Under the pieces are notes generated by a model that searched no databases, was not told where the DNA came from, and saw only the letters and a list, made by a program, of their open reading frames with translations. Shown here one piece after another: positions 26,408 to 35,404 of a stretch of DNA of 64,000 nt. Source of the stretch: Alphaproteobacteria bacterium (lineage in GTDB: Bacteria > Pseudomonadota > Alphaproteobacteria > Reyranellales > Reyranellaceae); the NCBI GenBank assembly GCA_017307275.1, contig JAFKFK010000028.1, forward strand, positions 22,184 through 86,183, in the 5' to 3' direction. Numbering within the stretch: position 1 is the stretch's first letter; each line of letters opens with the position of its first letter. Position numbers and translations under genes: made by a program.

Positions 26408-26680
26408 ATGATGAAGACAATTTCGGCGTGGACCGTGATCGCGGTGGGGGCGCTGGCGCCGGTTGCTGCGTTTGCACAGTCGAGCGATGCCGCCTACTGC
26501 AGTGCGCTCGCCGCCAAGTATGAAAAGTACCTCAACCAGGACATGCATCGGGGCGGCCAGCCGCAGAGCCTCGAAGCCCGCAATTCGTTGGAGCAGTGCA
26601 AAGCGGGAAACCCTACCGGCATCGCCGGCCTTGAGAAGGCACTCAAGGACGCAGGCTACGCGCTGCCGCCGCGTGGCTGA
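26408..26680 (+). CDS. Small secreted hypothetical protein, 90 residues
   Basis: GGAGG lies 5 bases before the ATG. The product has a signal peptide (MMKTISAWTVIAVGALAPVAAFA) and a small helical mature domain with two Cys (DAAYCSALAAKYEKYL and SLEQCKAGN), probably one disulfide in the periplasm. No family recognised. Its last 38 bases overlap the convergent response-regulator gene. It lies 112 bases after parB, with no clear terminator between. Confidence 0.75.
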   Translation: MMKTISAWTVIAVGALAPVAAFAQSSDAAYCSALAAKYEKYLNQDMHRGGQPQSLEARNSLEQCKAGNPTGIAGLEKALKDAGYALPPRG

Positions 26681-27359
26681 TCGTCTCGCCGGCATCCAAC
26701 AACAGGAAGCCAAGGCCATGAATGTTGTCGATCCGTACGGTGGCGTTCGCATCGCTGAAAAGCTTGCGTAGCCGGCATAGATAGACATCGAGCGCACCGT
26801 CGCCCTGATGTCCATGCTTGCCGAAGATCTGAGTGACGAGGGCTTCGCGCTTGATGACGTGGCCCTGGTTGCGCATCAGCAGCTCCAGCAAATCGAACTC
26901 GCGCGCCGGCAAGGACTGCACGTCGCTCCCGATCTTGAGGAGGCGATTGGTGAGGTCGAGCGTAACGTTGCCCGCCTCCAGCGTTTGTTCCGACGGCGGG
27001 TCGATCCGGCGCAACACCGCATGCAACCGGGCGACGAGTTCGTCCATGGCGAAGGGCTTGACGAGATAATCGTCGGCCCCGCTCTGCAGGCCGAGCACCC
27101 TGTCATCGAGACCGTCCCGTGCTGTCGTGACGATGATCGGCAGTGCGCGCGTCGACGACCTCAGTGTTCGCAGCAGGTCGACGCCTTCGCCGTCCGGCAG
27201 GCCGAGGTCCAGCACCACGGCAGAATAGTCGACGGTGGCAATTGCCTTCCGTGCGGCGCCGGCCGTATTCACTTCGTCGGCGCTGAAGCCCGCGCGCACC
27301 AGGCCTTCCACGACCAGCCTGCAGAACGCGGCATTGTCTTCGACGACGAGGACACGCAT
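26643..27359 (-). CDS. OmpR/PhoB-type response regulator
   Basis: 238 residues: receiver domain with VEDN near residue 7, phospho-acceptor Asp51 (VVLDLGLPDGEG), and KPF with the conserved Lys near residue 101. It is followed by a winged-helix DNA-binding domain (LPAREFDLLELLMRNQGHVI, VDVYLCRLRKL-like DVYLCRLRKLFSDANATVRI). The protein ends in an unusual Ala-rich extension after the wing. No cognate kinase adjoins. The nearest kinase is the hybrid sensor 1.5 kb away on the same strand. Start ATG 27359. Confidence 0.92.
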   Translation of the reverse strand: MRVLVVEDNAAFCRLVVEGLVRAGFSADEVNTAGAARKAIATVDYSAVVLDLGLPDGEGVDLLRTLRSSTRALPIIVTTARDGLDDRVLGLQSGADDYLVKPFAMDELVARLHAVLRRIDPPSEQTLEAGNVTLDLTNRLLKIGSDVQSLPAREFDLLELLMRNQGHVIKREALVTQIFGKHGHQGDGALDVYLCRLRKLFSDANATVRIDNIHGLGFLLLDAGETISHAAAARSLRP

Positions 27360-27461
27360 CGACGCGCTCCACCTCCAGTTTCAGTGATGCTGCTCCGGCC
27401 ATGCTGCGCGCGGCACCTGACGGCTCCCTTACAGGCAAGGGCCGGCTGGGCGGCCGGCTGA

Positions 27462-27478
27462 ATTACCGGGCAGGTAAT
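27462..27478. promoter_or_regulatory. Palindrome ATTACC-N5-GGTAAT upstream of MATE gene
   Basis: A perfect 6-base inverted repeat with 5-base spacer in the 172-base gap between the divergent response regulator and the MATE gene. It lies 54 bases before the MATE start, so it could be an operator. No regulator is assigned. Confidence 0.35.
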
Positions 27479-27531
27479 CGACCCGACAGCAGCGAGGGCG
27501 CATCTCTCCAGGGCAAGCCCGGGAGAGTTCC

Positions 27532-28905
27532 ATGTCCGCGTCGTCGTCCACCTCAGGCCTGTCCGTTCGCACCCGGCGCATCCTCGAAGCGCCGGTCCTG
27601 CCGCTGCTGTTGACCCTGGCTCTGCCCAACATTGGCGAAGCTGCGGCGCGCATCACCTTCCTCACCGCCGACGCGCTGTTCGTTTCCTGGCTGGGCAGCG
27701 ACGCTCTGGCGGCGGCCGCCGTCGTCTTTCCCCTGTTTCTGATCCTGCAGACCGCGACCGCCTCGGGCATCGGCTCCGGCGTGTCCTCTTCCATCGGCCG
27801 GGCACTGGGTGCCGGCAATGCCGAACGTGCACGATCCCTGGCCGGTGTCGCGGTCGCCATCGCGCTGATCGGCGCGGCGCTCACCACGGTGCTGATGATC
27901 CTGGTGGGGCCTCGCCTCTACGCCGCTATGGGCCTCGCCTCGGGCGCCCTCGACATGGCCGTGCTCTACAGCGCCGTCATGTTCGGCGGTTCGGGCTTCG
28001 TCTGGTCGATGAACCTGCTGGCCAACGTCTCACGCGGCGCCGGCAACATGGTCGTGCCGGCCTTTGCCATCGCCATCGGCGAACTCTTCCATCTGGCGCT
28101 GTCGCCGCTGCTGATCCTGGGCTGGGGGCCGGTGCCGGCGATGGGCATTGTTGGCGCAGGCGTCGCGGCCATCGCGGCCTATGCCGTCGGCACGATCGTC
28201 CTCGTGCTCCATCTCGTCTCGCGTCACGCTCTCGTCCGCCTCGACCTTCGCAACGTGCGGTGGCGCACCGGTGAAGCGAAGGAAATCCTGAGCGTCGGCG
28301 CCCTGTCGGCGGCGAGTGCACTCGCCTTCCAGATCACGACGTTCCTGGTGGCCGGCCTGATTGCAGGACTGGGCAGCACGGCAATTGCCGCCTATGGCGC
28401 CGCCAACCGGCTGGAGCTGCTGCAGTACCCCATCACCTTCGCCTTCGGTGCCGCCGTCATCACGATGGTGGCGACGGCGGCGGGCGCGGGCGACTTCGCC
28501 CGGGCACGGCAGGCGGCGTACACCGGCGCTGCGGTGGCGGGCGTCATCGGGTTGATCTTCTCCGGCGTTGCCTTGATCGGCGGAAACTGGATGAGCCTGT
28601 TCACAGCCGATCCTTCCATCCAGGCGGCCGGGTCGCTCTATCTGCTGGGCCTCGCGGCCGTCTTTCCCCTGACCGGCGTCGGCCTCGCCTGTTACTTCGC
28701 CTGCCTTGCCATCGGCTTCGTCACGGCACCCTTCCTGCTGGCGGTCGCACGTGTCGTCGTGGTCGTCGTCGGGGGATGGATGGCGCTACAGCTCGGCGGT
28801 GGATTGATCGGCATCGCGCTCGCCAGTGCCACAGCCTTTGCGTTGTTCGGTGCGGGCGTGTTCCTGGTCGCGCGCCGTCGCTTCAATGCGCTGGCGAAGC
28901 GTTGA
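27532..28905 (+). CDS. MATE family efflux transporter
   Basis: 457 residues with about 12 transmembrane helices, matching MATE antiporters of the bacterial NorM/DinF branch. The beginning is [20 protein letters not shown]. Central repeats with [17 protein letters not shown] [19 protein letters not shown] are visible. Exports cationic drugs or metabolites with a Na+ or H+ gradient. The substrate is unknown. GGGAGAG is the ribosome-binding site. Its 3' end overlaps the opposite-strand hybrid kinase gene by 23 bases. Confidence 0.92.
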   Translation: MSASSSTSGLSVRTRRILEAPVLPLLLTLALPNIGEAAARITFLTADALFVSWLGSDALAAAAVVFPLFLILQTATASGIGSGVSSSIGRALGAGNAERARSLAGVAVAIALIGAALTTVLMILVGPRLYAAMGLASGALDMAVLYSAVMFGGSGFVWSMNLLANVSRGAGNMVVPAFAIAIGELFHLALSPLLILGWGPVPAMGIVGAGVAAIAAYAVGTIVLVLHLVSRHALVRLDLRNVRWRTGEAKEILSVGALSAASALAFQITTFLVAGLIAGLGSTAIAAYGAANRLELLQYPITFAFGAAVITMVATAAGAGDFARARQAAYTGAAVAGVIGLIFSGVALIGGNWMSLFTADPSIQAAGSLYLLGLAAVFPLTGVGLACYFACLAIGFVTAPFLLAVARVVVVVVGGWMALQLGGGLIGIALASATAFALFGAGVFLVARRRFNALAKR

Positions 28906-31843
28906 GCGTCGCCTCCACGCGCTGCCACTCTTCCTGCAGGGGCGCCACGTCGCGGACGTGGCCGGACTGCTCCAGGACTGCTGCAAAATCGCCCAGTTGC
29001 ACGGCGCCCGCTGCGCGCGCGGCACCCTTGAGCTTGTGGGCGAGCTCGACCAGACGTTTGGCGTCACCGGAAGCGGCAACGATCTCGGCGAGCAGCATCG
29101 CACCAGCCTTGCGAAAACGCGCCAGCACGCGGTCGACCGCTGCCTTGTTGTCACCGAACATCTCGGCCACGACCGAACGATCTATGGCAGCCGAAGCGGT
29201 GATCGCTTCCGCCGGTGGCGCGGCCATCCATAACGCTACGGCCTCCCGCAATCGGTCCAGGGTCAGGGGTTTCGTCAGATAGTCGTCCATGCCGGCCGCG
29301 AGGCATCGCTCGGACTCTCCTTTCAGAGCGTTTGCCGTCAGCGCGACGATGGGCGTACGCCGGCCGTCGCCGCGTGCGCTTTCCTCGGCGCGGATCTGCC
29401 GCGTCAGCTCGAAGCCATCCATGTCCGGCATGTGAATGTCCGACAGAATCAGTCCGTAGCTTCTTTCGCGCCACAGGGTCAGCGCCTCGATTCCGTTCGC
29501 GGCCGTGTCGAGGGGCACGCCGAGAATCTCGAATTGGCCGCCGAGCACTTCAAGATTCACGTCGTAGTCGTCGACGGCGAGTACGCGCGCGCCGGCCGTT
29601 GGCAGGGTTTCGACCGCGGGTGGGCGCGCGGGCCTTGCGACCGCCTCCGTCGCGCGCTGAACGCGCGCCGTCACTGTGAAGGTCGATCCCTGCCCCGGCG
29701 CACTCTCGACCGTCGCGGTGCCGCCCATCAACTCTGCCAGGCGGCGCACGATCGAGAGGCCGAGGCCCGTCCCGCCATAACGCCGCGTCGTCGAACTGTC
29801 GGCTTGCGAGAAGGGTTGGAACAATCGAGCTTGCTGGGCCTCGTCCATGCCGATGCCGGTATCGGCCACCGACAGTTCGAGGGTGATGCCCTCGGCTTCG
29901 GTGTTCAAGGCGCGGGCGCGGACCGTGATGCCGCCCTTGTCGGTGAACTTGGTGGCGTTGCCGATCAGGTTGAACAGGATCTGGCGTAGTCGTGTCGCGT
30001 CGGCCAGCAGGGCGTCGGGCGTTCCAGGCGCAACGGTGGCCGCGATGGTGAGGCCCTTCTTCTCCACTTGCACGGAGAGCGTATCGGCCGTGCCTTCGAC
30101 CAGGGTGCGCAAGGAACAGGGCGCTTCCTCCAGCTCCATGCGCCCGGCCTCGATCTTGGAGAAGTCCAGCACGTCGTCGATGATGCGCAGCAACGACGTC
30201 GCCGAGCCGCGCACCGTGCCGACCAGTCGCTTCTGTCGTTCGGTCAGGTTCTCGCGTTCCAGCAACTCGGCGGTACCGATGACGCCATTCATCGGCGTTC
30301 TGATCTCGTGGCTCATGGTGGCAAGGAAGGTCGACTTGGCCTGGTTGGCGGCCTCGGCTTCGTCGCGCGCCAGCTCGAGATCGCGCTGGCGCTGCTTGAG
30401 TTCGGTGATGTCGCGATAGACGGCGAGCAGGCCGCCGTCCGGCATCGGCTTGAAGTTGAATTCGATGGCATGGCCCGATGCCGTCGTGCGCTCGTAGCGC
30501 GTGCCGCCCGGAGTCATCATCCTCTGCACGCGCTCTTCGACCATCGCTTCGATGGCGGCCTCGTCCGATGCAGGGCCAAAATCGCCGCGCCGCGCCTGGA
30601 AGCGCACGATGTCGCGACCGGATGCGCCGGGAAAGGCCACCTCGGGCGTGAAGCGCTGGAACTCCATGAGCTGGCGGTTGGTGAACACCCAGCGGAAGTC
30701 GCTGTCGAACAGCATGACGCCGTCGACCATGTTGTCGAGCACCGACTGCAGGATTTCCCGTGCTCTCTCCGCCTCGGCACGTGCTTTCTCGGCGCCCTCC
30801 TTGGCTTCGGCCAACTCGGCTTCGCGCTGCTTGGCCTCGCTGATGTCGGCGATGACGGTGATGGTGCCGCCGTCCGGCGTGCGGCGCGTCGCGATGCGAC
30901 GCCAGCGGCCGGGAGCGATCGAGATCTCGACACTGGCTTTGCCGGAGCGGTGCAGCGCCGTCATGCGCGCAATCGCCTCTTCGCGTCGCGTCGGATCGTC
31001 CATGCCGGGAACAAGGCCGGATTCGATATAGGCCCGGAAACCGTCGTCGAATGTCTCGCCCGGCGTAACGGCTTGGGTGACATTCAGCATCATGGTGCGG
31101 AAAGCTGTGTTGCAGACCAGCAGGCGATCATTCTGATCGTAGACGACCAGGGCGTAGTCCGTTGCTTCCAGAGCGTTCACCAGCAAGCGGCGCGACGCTT
31201 CGCTTTCCTCGCGCATGGCCGCATGACGATTGGCAAGATCCTCGTAAGCCAGGCCGAGTGAGATCTGGTTGCGCTGGGCTCGCTGAGCCGGCCGTGTCGC
31301 CAGGATCAGGACCAGCAGGTAGAGCACCATGGTGATTGCAATCGACGGCGCGAGACCATCGCCGTTGGCGTACAGAGAGATCGCCAGTGGCATCATGACG
31401 AAGATGGCAAAGGTAAAGTAGCAGCGCGGTTCGTAGAGGCGCGAAGGTGCCAATGCGACCGAGGCCATCAGCGCAATGCAGACCAGGAACCTGGGCTCCG
31501 TGGGAGGAAGGCTGACGAGATAGGCGCCGCCCAGTCCCATGGCCCCTCCAGCGAAGGCGGTTATGACCATGTAGCGGCGCAGCCAGCCCGCCAGCGGGTA
31601 TCGATCCGGTGCCCGATCGTGCACACGAGCAAGCCATATCGAGAAAAGGGTGATGGTGACATGAAAGGCCAGCGGTACCACCCAGGCCCACCATGGCGCC
31701 GTATCGGCGTAGCCCAGGGCAAAAACCGGCCATACCGTGAGAGCCAGGAGCCGCGTTGCCGTGCTGCCCCTCATCAGTTTGGCAATCATGGCGCGGTCAA
31801 CCGCGGCGACATCGGCGTCGGAGATGATGGCAGCTTGGGTCAT
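28883..31843 (-). CDS. Hybrid sensor histidine kinase (membrane sensor, two PAS, HisKA, HATPase, receiver, Hpt)
   Basis: 986 residues counted from ATG 31843. Residues about 30-185 form a cluster of hydrophobic helices. PAS-like domains span about 217-335 and 361-480, and a short coiled segment ([20 protein letters not shown]) links them. HisKA has the phospho-His in [10 protein letters not shown] (His512), and the ATPase has NLIGNATKF (N629), DTGIG and GGTGLGL. The receiver has phospho-Asp802 in [10 protein letters not shown], and the Hpt domain has the relay His936 in HKLKG. All phosphorelay residues are present. The input signal and final regulator are unknown. The open frame extends upstream, but only this start precedes the membrane part without extra unrelated sequence. 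Confidence 0.92.
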   Translation of the reverse strand: MTQAAIISDADVAAVDRAMIAKLMRGSTATRLLALTVWPVFALGYADTAPWWAWVVPLAFHVTITLFSIWLARVHDRAPDRYPLAGWLRRYMVITAFAGGAMGLGGAYLVSLPPTEPRFLVCIALMASVALAPSRLYEPRCYFTFAIFVMMPLAISLYANGDGLAPSIAITMVLYLLVLILATRPAQRAQRNQISLGLAYEDLANRHAAMREESEASRRLLVNALEATDYALVVYDQNDRLLVCNTAFRTMMLNVTQAVTPGETFDDGFRAYIESGLVPGMDDPTRREEAIARMTALHRSGKASVEISIAPGRWRRIATRRTPDGGTITVIADISEAKQREAELAEAKEGAEKARAEAERAREILQSVLDNMVDGVMLFDSDFRWVFTNRQLMEFQRFTPEVAFPGASGRDIVRFQARRGDFGPASDEAAIEAMVEERVQRMMTPGGTRYERTTASGHAIEFNFKPMPDGGLLAVYRDITELKQRQRDLELARDEAEAANQAKSTFLATMSHEIRTPMNGVIGTAELLERENLTERQKRLVGTVRGSATSLLRIIDDVLDFSKIEAGRMELEEAPCSLRTLVEGTADTLSVQVEKKGLTIAATVAPGTPDALLADATRLRQILFNLIGNATKFTDKGGITVRARALNTEAEGITLELSVADTGIGMDEAQQARLFQPFSQADSSTTRRYGGTGLGLSIVRRLAELMGGTATVESAPGQGSTFTVTARVQRATEAVARPARPPAVETLPTAGARVLAVDDYDVNLEVLGGQFEILGVPLDTAANGIEALTLWRERSYGLILSDIHMPDMDGFELTRQIRAEESARGDGRRTPIVALTANALKGESERCLAAGMDDYLTKPLTLDRLREAVALWMAAPPAEAITASAAIDRSVVAEMFGDNKAAVDRVLARFRKAGAMLLAEIVAASGDAKRLVELAHKLKGAARAAGAVQLGDFAAVLEQSGHVRDVAPLQEEWQRVEATLNASPAH

Positions 31844-31897
31844 TCCGGAAACTACCGCGGCCGCGATTTCCCATTGGTAACGCGGCGCGGCGGAAAT

Positions 31898-31951
31898 GTT
31901 TCGTGGGTTTCGCGGGCGCTGGTGCAACGCCTGTTGTGCAACCCACGAAAC
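31898..31951. repeat. 12-base inverted repeat between hybrid kinase and NG-repeat gene
   Basis: GTTTCGTGGGTT at 31898-31909 is mirrored exactly as AACCCACGAAAC at 31940-31951 with a 30-base loop. It lies in the 210-base divergent intergenic region. It could be a pair of operator half-sites or a structured leader. Nothing further is recognised in the rest of that gap. Confidence 0.5.
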
Positions 31952-32053
31952 CAAGTTGCGGGTTGGCGCAATTCTCGGGCAACCGGCCGGGCCTAGGTTG
32001 GCGCCATCGACGGACGGCACATCGCCGCCCGGCACACCTAAAGGGAGATCATC

Positions 32054-32374
32054 ATGTTCAAGACCATCCTCACCACCGTCGCCACCGCCGCTGTCGCCTT
32101 CGCCGTCTCGGCTCCCGCCCAGGCCACCTCCTACACCAACGGTCTGGCTCTCAACGGCTTCACGAAGAACGGTCTCGTCCTGAACGGCTTCTCGAAGAAT
32201 GGCCTCGCCCTCAACGGTTTGGCTCTCAACGGCTTCTCGCGGAATGGTCTGGTTCTCAACGGGCTGGTCCTGAACGGCTTCATGAAGAACGGCCTGGTGC
32301 TGAACAGCCGCTCCTGGCAGGGCGCCGGCTCCCTGCAGATCGACGGCATCGAGCTGCCGGCCGCCCTGCGCTAA
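32054..32374 (+). CDS. Secreted protein of tandem NG-type pentapeptide repeats
   Basis: 106 residues: signal peptide ([20 protein letters not shown], cut near PAQA), then eleven consecutive five-residue units beginning Asn-Gly at residues 29, 34, 39 and so on to 79. Each has the pattern NG[LF]x[LKR], for example [10 protein letters not shown] and NGLVL. A degenerate unit (NSRSW) and a short [12 protein letters not shown] tail close the protein. Leu or Phe every fifth residue resembles pentapeptide-repeat beta-helices, but with Asn-Gly instead of Ala-Asp/Asn before the central residue. AAGGGAG is the ribosome-binding site. It is followed by a strong terminator and then an ADYC-like secreted protein gene. 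Confidence 0.85.
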   Translation: MFKTILTTVATAAVAFAVSAPAQATSYTNGLALNGFTKNGLVLNGFSKNGLALNGLALNGFSRNGLVLNGLVLNGFMKNGLVLNSRSWQGAGSLQIDGIELPAALR

Positions 32375-32397
32375 ACCATATCTCGCGAGATGTGATC

Positions 32398-32428
32398 AGC
32401 GGCGCCCCATCGGGCGCCGCTTTCCTTT
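32398..32428 (+). terminator. Rho-independent terminator after NG-repeat gene
   Basis: Perfect 10-base arms AGCGGCGCCC / GGGCGCCGCT (32398-32407, 32412-32421) with a four-base loop and a T-rich tail. It ends the NG-repeat transcript, so that message is monocistronic. A 12-base palindrome ATCTCGCGAGAT sits just upstream. Confidence 0.85.
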
Positions 32429-32545
32429 GTGCGCCGGTTCCTCGCGAAACCCGCGTAACAAATCAGCCGAGCCACGAAATCGGCCGGCAGTCCCTCGCGA
32501 CTATTTCTGCTGCATCAGATTTTCGGCATCGCGCAGAGGTCCGCC

Positions 32546-33316
32546 ATGAAGCGCCTTCTCCTTCCTCTTCTGCTTCTCGCTCTTGCCTCCCCATCGGCCC
32601 TGGCGCAGGCCTCCGCCGCGACATCCATCACGGTCAGCGGCACGGAGATCGTGGTTGCGCTGAAGGATGGTCGCACCGTGCGTAGCAAGGATCTCGCCGG
32701 TGCTGTCCTCAAGGTGCGCTTCGACGGCCAACCCGCTGAGGTGCGCATCACCGATGTCGAACTCGATCCCGGCGATCCGTCGAAGTCGATATGGCTACAC
32801 ACGTTCGATGTCCGGCAAGCCGACGGCAGCTGGAGCTATCTCTGCACGCCGGGACCTGATGGCCGCCGCCAGGGCTTTCCCCTGATGGGGGCTGATGGCG
32901 GGATCGAGCTCAGCTGTTCCTCGGGCGCCCTCGCCAAGTGCGTGCGCTTCGGCTACCGGCCATGGGCCGTCGGCCCGGACGGCCGTAGCCTCACGCCCCT
33001 GCATGCCGCCTGCGTACGCATGGTGCGCGGCGACTATGGCGGCGCGGACATGCCCTTCACCAAGGATGGCATGAACATCGACGTCTATGATTCGCAGAAC
33101 ATCCAGCAGCCCGAGAATGCGCCCGAGCAGACCTTCGAGGCTGGCTGGGCTCCGGGCGGCGCGGTCTGCGTCCATCATGTCCGGGTGAAAGAGAACGTCA
33201 CGCTCGCCGATCTCGAAGCCCGCTTCCCGCATCTCAAGGGCCGCACGGGTGCGATCTGCACGGAGGAATTCGCCCGTGCAAATGGCGCTGTCGTCTACAA
33301 CCGCTCCAGCGATTGA
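32546..33316 (+). CDS. Secreted ADYC-domain-like protein
   Basis: 256 residues with signal peptide (MKRLLLPLLLLALASPSALA). The mature domain carries six Cys (about 100, 124, 132, 156, 208, 238), suggesting three disulfides. The region LHAACVRMVRGDYG (153-165) followed by FTKDGMNIDVYDS matches what I recall of the ADYC domain. Here the name-giving Ala and Cys are Gly (GDYG), a departure worth noting. Known ADYC proteins are exported and of unknown role. The neighbour upstream encodes NG pentapeptide repeats. From memory, such repeats can precede ADYC domains in one chain elsewhere. Family assignment is by pattern only. Confidence 0.7.
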   Translation: MKRLLLPLLLLALASPSALAQASAATSITVSGTEIVVALKDGRTVRSKDLAGAVLKVRFDGQPAEVRITDVELDPGDPSKSIWLHTFDVRQADGSWSYLCTPGPDGRRQGFPLMGADGGIELSCSSGALAKCVRFGYRPWAVGPDGRSLTPLHAACVRMVRGDYGGADMPFTKDGMNIDVYDSQNIQQPENAPEQTFEAGWAPGGAVCVHHVRVKENVTLADLEARFPHLKGRTGAICTEEFARANGAVVYNRSSD

Positions 33317-33375
33317 AGCGCGGCGCGCTCTACGTCCTTGAGATTGTAATTTGTCGACGGCAGGATGCGCCCCCT

Positions 33376-34101
33376 ATGGCAACCCGTCCGAAAGACATGC
33401 GTCCCCACGTGATCGTGGTCGAGGACGAGCAGTTCCAGCGTGAAACGCTGATCGATTTTCTGGAAGTGAACGGCTACCGCGCCTCGGGCGTGGACACGGG
33501 TGGGGTCCTGCGCAAGCTGGTCGAGAAGGATCCACCGGCGCTGGTGTTGCTCGATCTCAGGTTGCCGGGCGGCGAGGATGGCTTTGCCCTGGCGCGTTTC
33601 CTGCGCGAGCGCAGCCGCAGGATGGGGATCATCATGGTGACCGCGAGTGGCGACACCATCGATCAGGTAGTGGGCCTCGAAACGGGCGCCGACGACTACA
33701 TCGCCAAACCCTACGAGCCGCGTGCCCTGCTTGCCCGCATCAAGGCTGTCCTGCGCCGCGCTGGCGGAACGGAAGCGGCGACCGGCAGTCCAAGGGTGCG
33801 CATCGGCAAGTGCCTGCTCGATCTCGAATCCCGCCGGCTGACGGCGCTCTCGGGCGAGGAGATTTCGTTGCGTGCCGGCGAGTTCGAGCTTCTGAAGCTC
33901 TTTGCCGAGAACCCGAACCGGCCACTCAGCCGCGACTGGCTCCTGGAAACGACCAGTCATCGCGAGATGGAGGCCTTCGACCGCGCCATAGACATTCGCA
34001 TTCTGCGAATCCGTCGCAAGGTCGAGGAGGATCCCGCTCGCCCTACCTCGATTCGTACCGTGCGCAGCGCCGGCTACATGTTCGTGCCGCCCGAAGACTG
34101 A
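33376..34101 (+). CDS. OmpR-type response regulator
   Basis: 241 residues: receiver domain with VEDE near residue 16, phospho-Asp60 (LVLLDLRLPGGEDG) and Lys111 (IAKPYEP). It is followed by a winged-helix DNA-binding domain (LRAGEFELLKLFAENPNRPL, IDIRILRIRRKVEEDPARP). The start is ATG 33376, and ATG 33397 is a possible alternative that keeps the domain. It precedes the EncFtn/encapsulin pair by 43 bases on the same strand with no terminator, so it may be part of that operon. No adjacent kinase. Confidence 0.92.
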   Translation: MATRPKDMRPHVIVVEDEQFQRETLIDFLEVNGYRASGVDTGGVLRKLVEKDPPALVLLDLRLPGGEDGFALARFLRERSRRMGIIMVTASGDTIDQVVGLETGADDYIAKPYEPRALLARIKAVLRRAGGTEAATGSPRVRIGKCLLDLESRRLTALSGEEISLRAGEFELLKLFAENPNRPLSRDWLLETTSHREMEAFDRAIDIRILRIRRKVEEDPARPTSIRTVRSAGYMFVPPED

Positions 34102-34144
34102 CGACCGGCCGGAACCGGCAATGCGATCGCGCGTTGGTCCGGAC

Positions 34145-34516
34145 ATGGCAAGCGAAACACTTCACGAGGATCCGGCCGCGCTCGGCCCGGAGGTCATCGA
34201 TCGTCACCGCGCGATCGTCTCGCTCATGGAAGAGCTCGAAGCCGTCGACTGGTACGACCAGCGGGCCAAAGCCACGGCCAATCCAGAGTTGCGTGCTGTC
34301 CTCGAACACAATCGCGACGAGGAAAAGGAGCACGCCGCCATGGCGCTGGAATGGCTGCGTCGCACCGATCCCGTGCTCGACAAGCACCTGCGGACGTTCC
34401 TGTTCAAGGAAGGCCCCATCACCGAGATCGAAGCGAACATGGAAAGCGGTTCCGACGAGACCGCACCAGCAGGAAGTCTCGGCATCGGCAGCCTGCGCCG
34501 GCAGCCGGAGAAGTGA
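34145..34516 (+). CDS. Encapsulated ferritin-like protein (EncFtn)
   Basis: 123 residues. The motif VSLMEELEAVDWYDQR followed by EHNRDEEKEHAAMALEWLRR is that of EncFtn, a decameric ferroxidase assembled from two-helix subunits. Expected iron ligands Glu30, Tyr37, Glu60 and His63 are all present by comparison with Rhodospirillum rubrum EncFtn. The C-terminal SLGIGSLRR (111-119) matches the targeting peptide that docks cargo in encapsulins. Its stop is 4 bases before the encapsulin start. ATG 34145 was chosen, and ATG 34121 would add 8 residues. Iron oxidation for storage inside the shell is the family role. Confidence 0.94.
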   Translation: MASETLHEDPAALGPEVIDRHRAIVSLMEELEAVDWYDQRAKATANPELRAVLEHNRDEEKEHAAMALEWLRRTDPVLDKHLRTFLFKEGPITEIEANMESGSDETAPAGSLGIGSLRRQPEK

Positions 34517-34520
34517 CACC

Positions 34521-35351
34521 ATGAAGAACCATCTTTTCCGCGATCGTGCACCGATCACCGAAGCTGGCTGGGAGGAGATCGAGAAGGAGGCGAAACGCAC
34601 CTTGCATGCGCTTCTGGCTGCGCGCCGCGTCGTCGACTTCAAGGGTCCCCTGGGCTGGGGTGCTTCCGATGTCGAGCTGGGCCGCGCCGATCCGATTGCC
34701 TCGCCGCCTTCGGCCGACAATGTTCAGGCGCGGTTGCGCCGCATCCAGCCCTTGGTCGAGCTGCGCATTCCCTTCGACGTGAGCCGCAGCGAGCTCGACG
34801 CGATCGATCGTGGCGCGCGCGATCCCGATCTCGATTCGGTGACGGCCGCGGCGCGCGAGATTGCCATCGCCGAGGATCGCGCGATCTTTCACGGCTACGA
34901 GGCGGCGCAGATCGCCGGCATCTGCGAGGTCCAGGCAACCAAGGCCGTGCCGCTGGGCGGCAGCCATGCCGACTATCCCGACGCGGTTGCCGCGGCGCTG
35001 AAGGCGCTGCGCGACGAAGGCGTCGAAGGTCCCTTCGCCGTCGTGCTGAGCGAGCAGCTCTACAAGGATCTCACCGCGCGTACCGATGGGGGCTATCCGA
35101 TCCTGAGCCATGTCCAGCGGCTGATCGACGGCGACGTCCATGCCGCGCCCGGCCTCGACGGCGGTCTGGTGATCTCGCTGCGCGGCGGCGATTTCGAACT
35201 GACTGTCGGCCAGGATTTTTCGATCGGCTACCTCGATCACGATGCAGAGCGCGTGCGGCTCTACATCGAGGAAAGTTTCACCTTCCTCGTGCTTTCCGCC
35301 CCGGCGGCGATTCCCCTCAGCACGGGCGGTGCGACGAAGGGTAAGCGCTAG
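34521..35351 (+). CDS. Encapsulin shell protein (family 1, HK97 fold)
   Basis: 276 residues, typical family 1 size. The N-terminus FRDRAPITEAGWEEIEKEAK and the E-loop region RRVVDFKGPLGWGASDVELG match encapsulins. The C-terminal part has GGDFELTVGQDFSIGYLDHD and the ESFTFLVLSAPAAI end. It self-assembles into an icosahedral compartment. The EncFtn gene immediately upstream with its docking peptide defines an iron-storage nanocompartment. Start ATG 34521, 4 bases after the EncFtn stop, so translation is likely coupled. Confidence 0.95.
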   Translation: MKNHLFRDRAPITEAGWEEIEKEAKRTLHALLAARRVVDFKGPLGWGASDVELGRADPIASPPSADNVQARLRRIQPLVELRIPFDVSRSELDAIDRGARDPDLDSVTAAAREIAIAEDRAIFHGYEAAQIAGICEVQATKAVPLGGSHADYPDAVAAALKALRDEGVEGPFAVVLSEQLYKDLTARTDGGYPILSHVQRLIDGDVHAAPGLDGGLVISLRGGDFELTVGQDFSIGYLDHDAERVRLYIEESFTFLVLSAPAAIPLSTGGATKGKR

Positions 35352-35404
35352 CCCCTCACCCTCGACGGCGACTTCGCAGGCATTGCCGGATATGATCGTC
35401 CGGC

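Noticed and set aside
27441..27458. GCCGGC-N6-GCCGGC repeat upstream of MATE
   Set aside because: Short GC-rich arms of this kind are frequent in this sequence and no T tract follows.
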